64,000 nt of DNA from Ihuprevotella massiliensis (GTDB taxonomy: Bacteria > Bacteroidota > Bacteroidia > Bacteroidales > Bacteroidaceae). The stretch covers positions 2,168,127 through 2,232,126 of the forward strand of contig LT608321.1 of assembly GCA_900095835.1 (NCBI GenBank). Direction: 5' to 3'. The translations under genes and the position numbers were made by a program. The notes below the pieces were generated by a model. That model was not told the origin of the DNA, ran no database searches, and saw nothing but the letters and a program-made list of their open reading frames with translations. Positions 36,308-46,436 of this stretch are shown here, in pieces; within the stretch, counting starts at the first letter, position 1, and each line of letters opens with the position of its first letter.

Positions 36308-36352
36308 CCGAATTTTGTGTAAGGATTCCTTGCTATAAATATTATACCTTTG
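36308..36352 (+). promoter_or_regulatory. Regulated promoter D (AraC-type motif)
   Basis: The minus strand of 36308-36327 reads AATCCTTACACAAAATTCGG. After 17 bp the -7 box TACCTTTG lies at 36345-36352. It drives the flavodoxin and probably the rightward operon to 41564. Transcription would start near 36359, at or past the apparent flavodoxin start. Confidence 0.7.
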
Positions 36353-36970
36353 CATTATGAACCCAAAAAGAAAGAACAGACGAACAAATTTTTAATCATC
36401 CTTGCATTGCTGCTCGTTGTAGCAGGCTGCAAGGGCAAAGTAAAGGAAAGCAATATGCAAAACAACAATATGGGACAAAAAGTCCTCGTAGCTTATTTTT
36501 CTTATATGGGCACCACCAAGGGGTATGCCGAGAAAATAGCCAAAATGACCAATGCCGACCTTTTCGAAATCGAGGCGGCACAACCCTATACGGCTGCCGA
36601 CGTGGATTGGCAGGACGACCATTCGCGTGTGAACCGCGAAATGAAGACCGAACCCGACAGCCGGCCAGCCATTGCCCGAAAGGTGGACAACATGAAAGAT
36701 TATGACGTGGTATTCGTGGGCTTTCCCATCTGGTGGTACATAGCTCCGAACATCATCAACACCTTCCTCGAAGCACACGACTTCAAGGGGAAGACAATCA
36801 TTCCCTGCTTCACCTCCCACAGCAGCGGTCCGGGTGAAACCGACAAGAATCTACACAAGTCAATCAATTATGACGTTACATGGAAACCAGCCGTGCGTGT
36901 GAACCGGTGGAACGACAAAGAGTTGGAAGACTGGGTCAGTCACTGCGGTAAGTTTGTGTCCCATTTATGA
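36350..36970 (+). CDS. Flavodoxin, probable lipoprotein
   Basis: The protein is an FMN-binding electron carrier: KVLVAYFSYMGTTKGYAEKIA forms the phosphate loop, and VVFVGFPIWWYIAPNIINTFLE and KTIIPCFTSHSSGPGETDKNL are typical of flavodoxin family 4. A lipoprotein signal (FLIILALLLVVAGC) precedes it. The start is unclear. A TTG at 36350 is in frame, whereas an ATG at 36357 is one base out of frame in an A-rich run, so a single-base indel may have damaged the start. A start at 36455 would give a cytoplasmic protein of 171 residues. This is the first gene of the rightward operon. Confidence 0.8.
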   Translation: MHYEPKKKEQTNKFLIILALLLVVAGCKGKVKESNMQNNNMGQKVLVAYFSYMGTTKGYAEKIAKMTNADLFEIEAAQPYTAADVDWQDDHSRVNREMKTEPDSRPAIARKVDNMKDYDVVFVGFPIWWYIAPNIINTFLEAHDFKGKTIIPCFTSHSSGPGETDKNLHKSINYDVTWKPAVRVNRWNDKELEDWVSHCGKFVSHL

Positions 36971-36989
36971 TGAATGACAAAACGCAAAT

Positions 36990-37167
36990 ATGATGATGAA
37001 TAGATTAGCAAAGACGGGCATTTTGCTGCTTACGGGTTATGGCTGCCTGTTCGGGAGATAATGAGAATGTACCAGAGCAGGACCAGACGCAAATCAGTAG
37101 AATGCAGATACAATTGATGTTGAACCCGAATGTCAGATACGTAAGACATTTTCAATCAAATATATAG
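36990..37167 (+). pseudogene. Remnant of a small lipoprotein gene (cyclophilin-like fold?)
   Basis: ATG at 36990 opens a signal-like leader (MMMNRLAKTGILLLTG) that soon stops. One frame over, the DNA continues AACSGDNENVPEQDQTQISR, then MQIQLMLN, and ends at 37167. This resembles the start of cyclophilin-like lipoproteins often found in such clusters. The frameshift and the missing C-terminal domain make it non-functional. Confidence 0.5.
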
Positions 37168-37168
37168 A

Positions 37169-39317
<2,149 letters not shown>

Positions 39318-39348
39318 AGTGGCGCAAACATAGAAAACACTCAGAGAA

Positions 39349-40416
39349 ATGAGAACAAGACAAATTATTATCGCTGCCATGCTGGTGATGTCGGCTGGCG
39401 CAATGGCACAACAGCCCTTGTCAATAGCCAGGCAGGGTAGCTTCTCGGTGGGTGGGAAGACGATTCTTCATGAAGGGAAGTATGATAATTCGAAGTTTAT
39501 CGGCTGGGCTGAACAAGATGAAACGGGACAGAGCAGTCGGGTGGACCATGCTTTTGTTAATTATCAGGTGCCAGCTGATGCCCGTAAGCTCCCACTCGTA
39601 TTCGTGCATGGCTATGGCGGCTCAGGTGTTTGCTGGGAAATGACGCCTGATGGTCGTGAGGGCTTCTCTACGCTTATGCTGCGTCATGGCTATCCAACCT
39701 ATGTAATGGATCTTCCTGGGCGCGGTCGGGCAGGAAGAACATCGTCCACAACAACAGTAAAACCCTTGGCAGACGAAATGTTCTGGTTTGATATTTGGCG
39801 CATTGGGGTATGGCCCGAATATAATAAAGAGGTACAGTTCAAGACCGACTCAACCTATCTGAGCCAGTTCTTCCGCGAGATGACACCTGATCTTAGCGAC
39901 CATACGCAGGACATCCCCGCCATTGACGCTTTGGTGAAGAAACTCGACTCTGCCATACTCGTCACCCATTCGGCAGGTGGCTTCCCTGGTTGGATGGCTG
40001 CGATGCAGAATCCTAAGGTAAAGGCAGTGGCTGCTTATGAGCCTGGAGTATATGTTTTTCCAGAGGGTGAAGTGCCTGCCAAGATTGACGGGTTGACTGG
40101 CGGCAGTACCGGAGTCCCTGTGCCAATGAGCCTTTTCAGGCGCTTGACGGAGATTCCCATAGTGATGTATTTCGGCGATTACATTCCGGAGAAACCCAGC
40201 AAGAATCTTGGTGATGAGAACTGGCGCGTGCGCTTGCAGATGGGACGTAAGTTTGTTGAATGTATCAATCGTCATGGTGGCAATGCCAAGTTAGTTGAGC
40301 TTCCAAAGGAGGGAATTCATGGTAACACCCACTTCTTGATGCAGGACTTGAACAATGATGTCCTCGCTGATGTTTTTGCGAGGTGGCTAAGTCTGAATCA
40401 TTTAGATATTAAGTAA
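39349..40416 (+). CDS. Secreted alpha/beta hydrolase (Ser type)
   Basis: The 355-residue protein has a signal peptide (MRTRQIIIAAMLVMSAGAMA). Its hydrolase fold has PLVFVHGYGGSGVCWEMTPDG, DLPGRGRAG, the nucleophile elbow THSAGG and a late GIHGNTHF with His. It lies 31 bp after the aldo/keto reductase and 14 bp before the next gene, so it is firmly within the operon. The substrate is unknown. Confidence 0.87.
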   Translation: MRTRQIIIAAMLVMSAGAMAQQPLSIARQGSFSVGGKTILHEGKYDNSKFIGWAEQDETGQSSRVDHAFVNYQVPADARKLPLVFVHGYGGSGVCWEMTPDGREGFSTLMLRHGYPTYVMDLPGRGRAGRTSSTTTVKPLADEMFWFDIWRIGVWPEYNKEVQFKTDSTYLSQFFREMTPDLSDHTQDIPAIDALVKKLDSAILVTHSAGGFPGWMAAMQNPKVKAVAAYEPGVYVFPEGEVPAKIDGLTGGSTGVPVPMSLFRRLTEIPIVMYFGDYIPEKPSKNLGDENWRVRLQMGRKFVECINRHGGNAKLVELPKEGIHGNTHFLMQDLNNDVLADVFARWLSLNHLDIK

Positions 40417-40430
40417 TCATTGGAAAGCGT

Positions 40431-41564
40431 GTGAAAAAGAAAATAATCATAGCACTGATGACTGTTGTAACAACTGCTTCAGCGATGTCACAGACTCGTG
40501 TCGAAGAGTTCCAACAACCTTATCCGGCAGGGCAGAAAAATCCCCCAACGGCTAATTTTACGGGGGATGTGTGGCTGTCTCCACTAATAAAGAACGACAG
40601 TCTGCAACTCCCAGCTATCAATGTGACCTTCGCTCCTGGTTGTATCAACTCATGGCATTACCACACAGGCGGTCAGATACTCGTTGCGACGGCAGGTACT
40701 GGCTACTATCAAGAGCAAGGAAAGCCTGCCCGCCGTCTGCATGCCGGTGACATTGTGGAGATTGCCCCGGGGGTGGTTCACTGGCATGGCGCGACACCCG
40801 ACAACTGGTTTGCCCACGTGGCAGTCATTCCCAACAGTAAGACAAACAGGACTGTATGGCAGAATCCTGTGGGAAAAACTGCTTATCATGCAGCTGTCAA
40901 GGAGAGCGACAGCGTATCTGCCGCCAAAAGTCTCACAGCTCGTGAGCGAGCAATTATCGCACTCGGCTCATATACGGGTAAAGGCGACTTGAACGGGCTT
41001 CGCTTTGCCATTGCGCATGGCTTCGAGGCTGGAATGACACAAAACGAAATAAAGGAAGTTCTTATTCATGCCTATGCTTATTGTGGCTTCCCACGCTCAT
41101 TACGTGCCATACAAACAATGATGGAAGTGGTCGAGGCTCGCAAGGCTGAAGGCATCAACGATCCTGTAGGGCGTGTAGCAAGTCCAGTGAAGGCAAAGGG
41201 GGACAAATATCGACGTGGAGCCGATATATTGGCAGAGTTGACAGGCGTACCATTCAGCGCATCTAAAGTCGGTTATGCGGCTTTTGCCCCAGCGATAGAC
41301 ACTTTCTTGAAAGAACATCTCTTTGCTGACATTTTCGAGCGTGATTTGCTCAGCTATCGGGAAAGGGAACTTGGCACGGTTTCTATCCTTGCTGGCGTGG
41401 GTGGTGTAGAACCGATGCTGAGGGCGCACATGACTATCTGTCAGAATCTTGGGGTCACTCACAATCAGCTGAGCGAATTGATAGATATAATCGAATTCAA
41501 TCTTGGGAAACAATATGCAGCCCCAGCTATTAAAGTACATAATCTTTTGACAGATAAGGGATAG
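40431..41564 (+). CDS. Cupin plus carboxymuconolactone decarboxylase-like fusion protein
   Basis: The 377-residue protein begins with GTG at 40431 and a signal-like N-terminus. A cupin (about 60-135) has the metal-ligand pattern SWHYHTGGQ and GVVHWHGATPDNWFAH. Two CMD/AhpD-like domains follow (about 155-245 and 265-370), with ARERAIIALGSYTGKGDLNGLRFAIAHGFEAGMTQNEIKEVLIHAYAYCGFPRSLRA split here by function only. The resolving CxxC pair of AhpD is not evident. Such fusions accompany aldo/keto reductases and flavodoxins in Bacteroidetes. A role in redox or lactone chemistry is inferred. Confidence 0.88.
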   Translation: MKKKIIIALMTVVTTASAMSQTRVEEFQQPYPAGQKNPPTANFTGDVWLSPLIKNDSLQLPAINVTFAPGCINSWHYHTGGQILVATAGTGYYQEQGKPARRLHAGDIVEIAPGVVHWHGATPDNWFAHVAVIPNSKTNRTVWQNPVGKTAYHAAVKESDSVSAAKSLTARERAIIALGSYTGKGDLNGLRFAIAHGFEAGMTQNEIKEVLIHAYAYCGFPRSLRAIQTMMEVVEARKAEGINDPVGRVASPVKAKGDKYRRGADILAELTGVPFSASKVGYAAFAPAIDTFLKEHLFADIFERDLLSYRERELGTVSILAGVGGVEPMLRAHMTICQNLGVTHNQLSELIDIIEFNLGKQYAAPAIKVHNLLTDKG

Positions 41565-41632
41565 ATATATACTGTAGATATAAATGGGCAGGGATTCTTG
41601 AAAAGGATTTCTGCTCTTTTTGTCTATACTGA

Positions 41633-42056
41633 ATTATTGCTGTCCGGTAAAAGTTTTTCTGATGATAAAAATAAGGCTGAAACCCTCTTGCAGGATTTCA
41701 GCCTCTTTTGTTACTTTGCTTGTTGGAAAAAAACACTAGTAACATGAGCAAAAGTACATATTTTGCCGGACAGCCGCTCTGTGAGTTGTCAAAAAGCCTG
41801 GGAGAAGCAGCTGTATATGATGGATGCTACCACAATCATGCTCTTTGACAACATTCTTAAGGGAGTAGGTAGACATCCTAAAAGCGGAAAGAAGAAAGGT
41901 GGCATGAAGGTACACACCATTATGAGGTGTCAAGTAGGTGTACCGATGGTGGTAGAACTGACCTCTACTGCCCAACACGATCATGATCTTCTCAAAAAGG
42001 TGCACCTGCCCCAAGATGTCACCTTGGCAATAGGAAGTTTACCGGACAACAATAGT
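41633..42056. mobile_element. IS4-family remnant (right flank)
   Basis: The left end ATTATTGCTGTCCGGTAAAA (41633) and the right end AAGTTTACCGGACAACAATA (42035) match the palindrome at 30.6 kb. An extra inner end (TTTTGCCGGACAGC, 41761-41774) suggests two nested partial copies. The plus strand from about 41806 encodes DATTIMLFDNILKGVGRHP, SGKKKGGMKVHT and TSTAQHDHDLLKK, a central piece of an IS4-type DDE transposase with its first Asp. No complete transposase is present. Confidence 0.8.
41674..41709 (+). terminator. Terminator of the rightward operon
   Basis: A 9-bp stem (41674-41682 with 41696-41704) has a 13-nt loop and is followed by CTTTTG. It lies inside the IS remnant, 110 bp after the CMD gene, and may have come with the element. 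Confidence 0.65.
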
Positions 42057-42713
42057 TCTCTGGAAGTGTTCTTTTTTCTGCTTGTCCACAAATTGGTAGA
42101 ATTTATAAGGGTCAAGACAAGCACCAATCTGACCCTCCCCAATGTTAGCCCAAGTACGCACTTCTTGGATAGCCTCTTTACGTGCTTTCCGACTCGTGAT
42201 GGGTGACTTCTTGAAGAGAGCCATACATTTCTTCCAAGCGGTTTTACCATCATAGAGGCGACGATAGCCATAAGCTAGCCATGTTATGAGAGAATCGCAA
42301 GGGTGTTCAGCAAAGCGAGCCTCGTCTATGCTTAGCGCTTGTCTGAATTTCTCTTTGCCACGTGGAGTATCATTAGCACAATAGTAGTGGTCGCCCAGAT
42401 GAAACAAAAGGCAAGATTGGTTAGCGAAACGTCCATCGCGTTCAAGCTGTTCTAACATGTGGAGAGCTTCCGATTGTCGACCAGCAACATCGAGGAGGAA
42501 GACTTTTCTAGAATAGGCTTCCCAAAGAGAAGAGTCTAGCTGTATGGCATGATCAAGAATCAGAATCAGTGAATCCGTCTTGCCATTGAATGTCATAATC
42601 TGTGTGCTTTGCACAAGTCGCTTTGCTTCTTCTCGATTGTCTTTTTGCAAATCATGCATGCTTACCATGCTCATACAAAGCACAGCCAACAGAAGAGTGA
42701 GTAAATGTTTCAT
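42039..42713 (-). CDS. Secreted TPR-like protein with IS-derived C-terminus
   Basis: The 224-residue protein has a signal peptide (MKHLLTLLLAVLCMSMVSM). It has TPR-like helices (SLWEAYSRKVFLLDVAGRQ, ALHMLEQLERDGRF, LFHLGDHYYCANDTPRGKEKFRQAL). The final residues TIVVR and the stop codon are encoded by the terminal inverted repeat of the IS remnant. The native C-terminus was therefore probably lost when the element inserted. The protein may still be made. The role is unknown, and it precedes no clear partner except the LRR pair upstream on the same strand. Confidence 0.7.
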   Translation of the reverse strand: MKHLLTLLLAVLCMSMVSMHDLQKDNREEAKRLVQSTQIMTFNGKTDSLILILDHAIQLDSSLWEAYSRKVFLLDVAGRQSEALHMLEQLERDGRFANQSCLLFHLGDHYYCANDTPRGKEKFRQALSIDEARFAEHPCDSLITWLAYGYRRLYDGKTAWKKCMALFKKSPITSRKARKEAIQEVRTWANIGEGQIGACLDPYKFYQFVDKQKKEHFQRTIVVR

Positions 42714-42921
42714 CGTAAATGAAGTGTTTTAGTGAAACGTTTTCTTGAAACAAACGAGCAAGTCTAAATCGTGAAAATGTTTTGGACTATGTCATGTCGG
42801 CGAAAACGTCTTTTGAAAAGGAGTCGGTAATAGCTACTTTTTCGATGGTTTTGGAGCACCAACTCTACCCTCAATGATTGTCTCGTGAATCCGAGAACCG
42901 CTTAGAGGGGATGAGTTAAGC

Positions 42922-43545
42922 TTATTCATCAGGAGCCTTAATTAAGGGATATCCATTTGCACAATTGCTGGTGAGCAATGTGTCTATTGTGTTCACGTCA
43001 AAGTTCACAACACCATATAGTTCTGGATTGTCGTTGAGGTTGAGATAAGTGATTTTGTGTTGCTGGTCGTAAGGGAGACAAAGACGAATCGACAGCAATT
43101 CACAATGCTCTGCATTAACATGACGAATGCTCGGAGGGAGCACTAGACGCTTCACACGATTATAAGCAACATCTAATTGCTCTAACTTTGGAAATAGCTC
43201 TGGATAGAAGCCTACAAAGCGTTTAGTCCCTATATCAGTAGATGATTTGGGCATGTTTATCAGAACAAACTTCATGTTGTTGTGGCTGATATTAAGAAAT
43301 ACCAAGTCTTGAGGAAACAGAAGAGCATTGTCCAAACTTCGTATCTCATTGTACGAAATATCCAGCGTATCTATATGATACATGGATAGATTAGGCATAG
43401 TCTTAAGCTGTTGATGGCTAAGATCGCAATACCCGATATGACTTCCTGCAGGAAATTCGTAGAGAGCTTTGAGTCCTTTGACTGGCGTCTGGCTACCATT
43501 GAAGTCTAAGAATAGCACAAACAAGAAGATAAACAAGATATTCAT
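42922..43545 (-). CDS. Small leucine-rich repeat protein
   Basis: The 207-residue protein has a short hydrophobic leader (MNILFIFLFVLFLDFNG). Irregular LRRs of about 22 residues follow (MYHIDTLDISYNEIRSLDN, LVFLNISHNNMKFV, LEQLDVAYNRVKRLVLP, ITYLNLNDNPELYGV). It is probably exported and binds a protein or ligand. Its start overlaps the stop of the paralogue upstream by four bases (ATGA), so the two are translationally coupled. Confidence 0.8.
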   Translation of the reverse strand: MNILFIFLFVLFLDFNGSQTPVKGLKALYEFPAGSHIGYCDLSHQQLKTMPNLSMYHIDTLDISYNEIRSLDNALLFPQDLVFLNISHNNMKFVLINMPKSSTDIGTKRFVGFYPELFPKLEQLDVAYNRVKRLVLPPSIRHVNAEHCELLSIRLCLPYDQQHKITYLNLNDNPELYGVVNFDVNTIDTLLTSNCANGYPLIKAPDE

Positions 43546-44237
43546 TGGAAGTAGTCTAGATGGTTATATAGATCATATTTCAAACCGATTTCTTCCCCGC
43601 GGCGCTGATTGTAATCAAGTCTTTTGTGCTCAGCTGGCGTACCTTTTCTTATAATACGTAGCGTATGAAGAGGCATCCAAGAGTAGACCCTGAGTACGAT
43701 TGGTGACAGACGAGGATTGTAACTGATATTTGCTACAAGAATACGAGACGTTTCGCACTTCAAGTGCATATTATGCTCTATGTAATGTACCAAATCGTTG
43801 TAAGATAGATCGAGCAGGTCCATATTCCGAAACAAAGGAATGAATGCTGTTATTCTGTTGTGTGAGAAATTAAGCACCCGAAGGTCTGGAGCATAGAGTT
43901 CATTCCATACGATTGTGTCGGACAAATGATTATACGACACATTGAGCTTTTTCAAAGCGATGGGAAGATTTCGCATATTGATACTCCTAATGTTATTGTG
44001 CGAAAGGTTGAGCGATTCGATATCGTACATGGAGAGTATCGGAACTTCTGTGAGATTTTGTCCTGATAAATCAAGGTATTTAATGTGAGTTCCCCATGGT
44101 AATTGGTAAAGCTTAGCAAGTTTGTCTCCTCCAGACGAACCTTTTAAGCTGAAAGATAAGCAACAGAAGAAAGAAAGCAATAAGCCAAGTCCAAGCAAGG
44201 TGGTACGCAGCTTATGAAGTGCAAGAGACTTAGTCAT
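43542..44237 (-). CDS. Small leucine-rich repeat protein, paralogue
   Basis: The 231-residue protein has a signal-like segment (LLGLGLLLSFFCCLSFSL). LRR units follow (IKYLDLSGQNLTEVP, IESLNLSHNNIRSI, LKKLNVSYNHLSDTI, LRVLNFSHNRITAF, LDLSYNDLVHY). The spacing ends in a basic tail. It is a tandem duplicate of the following gene, sharing the first repeat block (LAKLYQLPWGTHIKYLDLS against LKALYEFPAGSHIGYCDLS). A broken gene ends three bases before its start. Confidence 0.8.
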   Translation of the reverse strand: MTKSLALHKLRTTLLGLGLLLSFFCCLSFSLKGSSGGDKLAKLYQLPWGTHIKYLDLSGQNLTEVPILSMYDIESLNLSHNNIRSINMRNLPIALKKLNVSYNHLSDTIVWNELYAPDLRVLNFSHNRITAFIPLFRNMDLLDLSYNDLVHYIEHNMHLKCETSRILVANISYNPRLSPIVLRVYSWMPLHTLRIIRKGTPAEHKRLDYNQRRGEEIGLKYDLYNHLDYFQ

Positions 44238-44240
44238 AAT

Positions 44241-44480
44241 TTATCGGAGTATTAGAAACAGTTGGTATTCTCTGATTGCCTCACTGATTGCCCCATGGTC
44301 ATATTTGAGCATATAAATATGTTCGCGGTCGGGATGGAATGGAGCATCTGCCCCAATGAATCCTTCCCCCCACCACCAATAATGGTAACTGGTGATTGAT
44401 CAAGCAAGATTTCAATAAAGATATTGCTTCGTTTTCTAGTTTCTTATCGCCTAGCAACGTTGCTGTTTTCATGTCAGGCT
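44241..44480 (-). pseudogene. C-terminal remnant with frameshift, unidentified
   Basis: One frame encodes MKTATLLGDKKLENEAISLL and another continues SITSYHYWWWGEGFIGADAP, then HIYMLKYDHGAISEAIREYQ, to a stop at 44241. A single frameshift near 44395 would join them. The sequence looks coding, but the family is not recognised. It lies directly upstream of the LRR pair. Confidence 0.4.
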
Positions 44481-44987
44481 GCAAGTACGCATACCAAGAG
44501 AGCCTTGTCGTCTTTAATTTTCCACAAAAATAGAAAAATCCTTCCATTCAAACAAATGATTGAGTTGTTTTTGGGTAAAAAATTTTCTTCCTCATATTCC
44601 CCCTTCTCTTCCTGCCTTATCCTCATCCTTTGAAGTACACACCAAGGTAGTTAGCGTTTGGAGGGGAAGTTCCTCGAAAAAAAGAATGTGTACAAAATAT
44701 TTTATAGTTGTGAATGGAGAATCGCTATCCAAGTTGTAACTTTGCAGATGGAGCGTAATATCTGTCATTGGTACAAAGAGATATTATGAGGACTGCACTC
44801 CTATCGATGAATAAATCTGTGAGGCTGGCGAAGAACGCGGCAGACTTCCGTGTGCTATCCTTTGCGGATGTGAACAACCGATGGAGGGCAATTTGTAATC
44901 AATGAAACAACATCGTATAAATAAGCCAAGGCTTTGGAACTGAAGTTGGACGGTTCGCAAAGTGTAGGTCTGAAAAACATAAAGAAG
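44481..44987. other. Intergenic region before the DUF262 locus
   Basis: About 500 bp without a supported gene. TAACTTTG at 44737-44744 on the plus strand could be a -7 element for the DUF262 genes, but no TTG lies 19-21 bp upstream. Confidence 0.4.
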
Positions 44988-46436
44988 ATGGCAATTCCTA
45001 TCGATAACAACCTCCTTCAAAAGGTGCAAGACTACACCGCACAAAGCGAAACTTTGTCGTCTAATCATGTCTACGAACTTCAAGCGGAGAAGACTGGGAA
45101 GTTGGAAGTGGAAATCCGTAAAGTGGGCGAGTTGCCCTTCGACAAGTTGATCATCCCTCCCTATCAAAGACCCTACAAGTGGACCGCAAAGAATGTCAAT
45201 CAACTGATTTCCGACCTTCTTACCTTCAAACATCAACAGCAGTATCGCCTCGGCACGCTGGTGTTGCACAACGATGAAATCGTGGATGGTCAGCAACGTA
45301 TCATCACCTTGGCTTTGCTGATTCGAGTCATGTACGAGGCCTTGCCAGAGGGAACAGTCAAAGCCAACTATCAACAGCAGCTGAAGGGGGTTGAGGCTTT
45401 TATGCAATCGAAGAATGTCGCTTTTACCCATCGCTACACCCTGCACAATGTCGTTGAGAACATCCACGCCATCCAGCAACGTCAGGCAGACTTTGATCAG
45501 CAACTTTTGGATTTCCTATTGAACAAGTGCGAGTTTGTGGTGGTGCGTTTGGGCAGCATATCAGAGGCGTTCCAGTTTTTCGATGCTCAAAATGCGCGTG
45601 GCAAGGATCTTGCCCCACACGACCTGCTCAAAGCCTACCATCTGAGGGAGATACCCTCGCTCACCGAGGAAGATAGCCACAATATTGACGAATGGCAAAA
45701 GCTGCCTACAGACAAATTGAAGGAACTTTTTCTCATCTTGTTTCGCGCCAAACGATGGTCGCATGGCAAGACGGCAAAGTATTTTACGAAAGACCACACA
45801 GAGATGTTCAAAGGCATCTCCTTGATCGATGGCAAACGCTATCCCTTCTATCAGATGGAAATCATCGCCCATCTGTTTACGACGATGTATAATCAAGACC
45901 CCGTCCGGATAATCGACCAGCAGCGTATCGAATATCCCTTCAACCTCGATGATCAAATCGTCAATGGAGGACGTTTCTTTGATATGATTCGACATTATGC
46001 AGCCTTGTATCAGCGGATTCGCAATTATCGAGATACCTTGCCAGATGGAAGTCGCGCGAAAGAGATCATGAAGATGGTCAAAACCTATAAAGGCTGCCAA
46101 AGAACGGGCGATAGATATGTGAGAAGCATGTTTTACACGGTGCTCTTGTACTACGTAGACCGCTTTGGCGAAGAAGAACTCGATAGGGTGGTGCCCCAAT
46201 TCTTCATTTGGGCATACAAACTGCGTCTAGAGCTCTCTGCCGTGCGTTTGGCATCTGTGGACAAATACGCTGCGCAGTGGGGGAGCATGTTCAGACATAT
46301 CCATGAAGCCAAAACACCCTATGACCTCATCAATGTCTACATCGAAGGAGTGAAAGAGAAAGAGGTAAAATGCTCTTATTGTAAGGAGGTAAAGGAGATA
46401 TTCACACAATACAAGAAGTACTATGACAAAGAATGA
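44988..46436 (+). CDS. DUF262 (GmrS-like) protein
   Basis: The 482-residue cytoplasmic protein starts MAIPIDNNLLQ. The DUF262 domain (about 60-260) has IIPPYQRPYKWTAKNV, the ParB-like nucleotide-site motif DGQQRIITLALLIRV, and FFDAQNARGKDLAPHDLLKAYHL. DUF262 is the NTP-using GmrS half of GmrSD type IV restriction enzymes, which attack modified phage DNA. No HNH nuclease follows in this protein. Its end has a CSYC pair and a charged helix. It overlaps the next gene by 14 bp, so the two are co-translated. A defence role is inferred. Confidence 0.85.
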   Translation: MAIPIDNNLLQKVQDYTAQSETLSSNHVYELQAEKTGKLEVEIRKVGELPFDKLIIPPYQRPYKWTAKNVNQLISDLLTFKHQQQYRLGTLVLHNDEIVDGQQRIITLALLIRVMYEALPEGTVKANYQQQLKGVEAFMQSKNVAFTHRYTLHNVVENIHAIQQRQADFDQQLLDFLLNKCEFVVVRLGSISEAFQFFDAQNARGKDLAPHDLLKAYHLREIPSLTEEDSHNIDEWQKLPTDKLKELFLILFRAKRWSHGKTAKYFTKDHTEMFKGISLIDGKRYPFYQMEIIAHLFTTMYNQDPVRIIDQQRIEYPFNLDDQIVNGGRFFDMIRHYAALYQRIRNYRDTLPDGSRAKEIMKMVKTYKGCQRTGDRYVRSMFYTVLLYYVDRFGEEELDRVVPQFFIWAYKLRLELSAVRLASVDKYAAQWGSMFRHIHEAKTPYDLINVYIEGVKEKEVKCSYCKEVKEIFTQYKKYYDKE

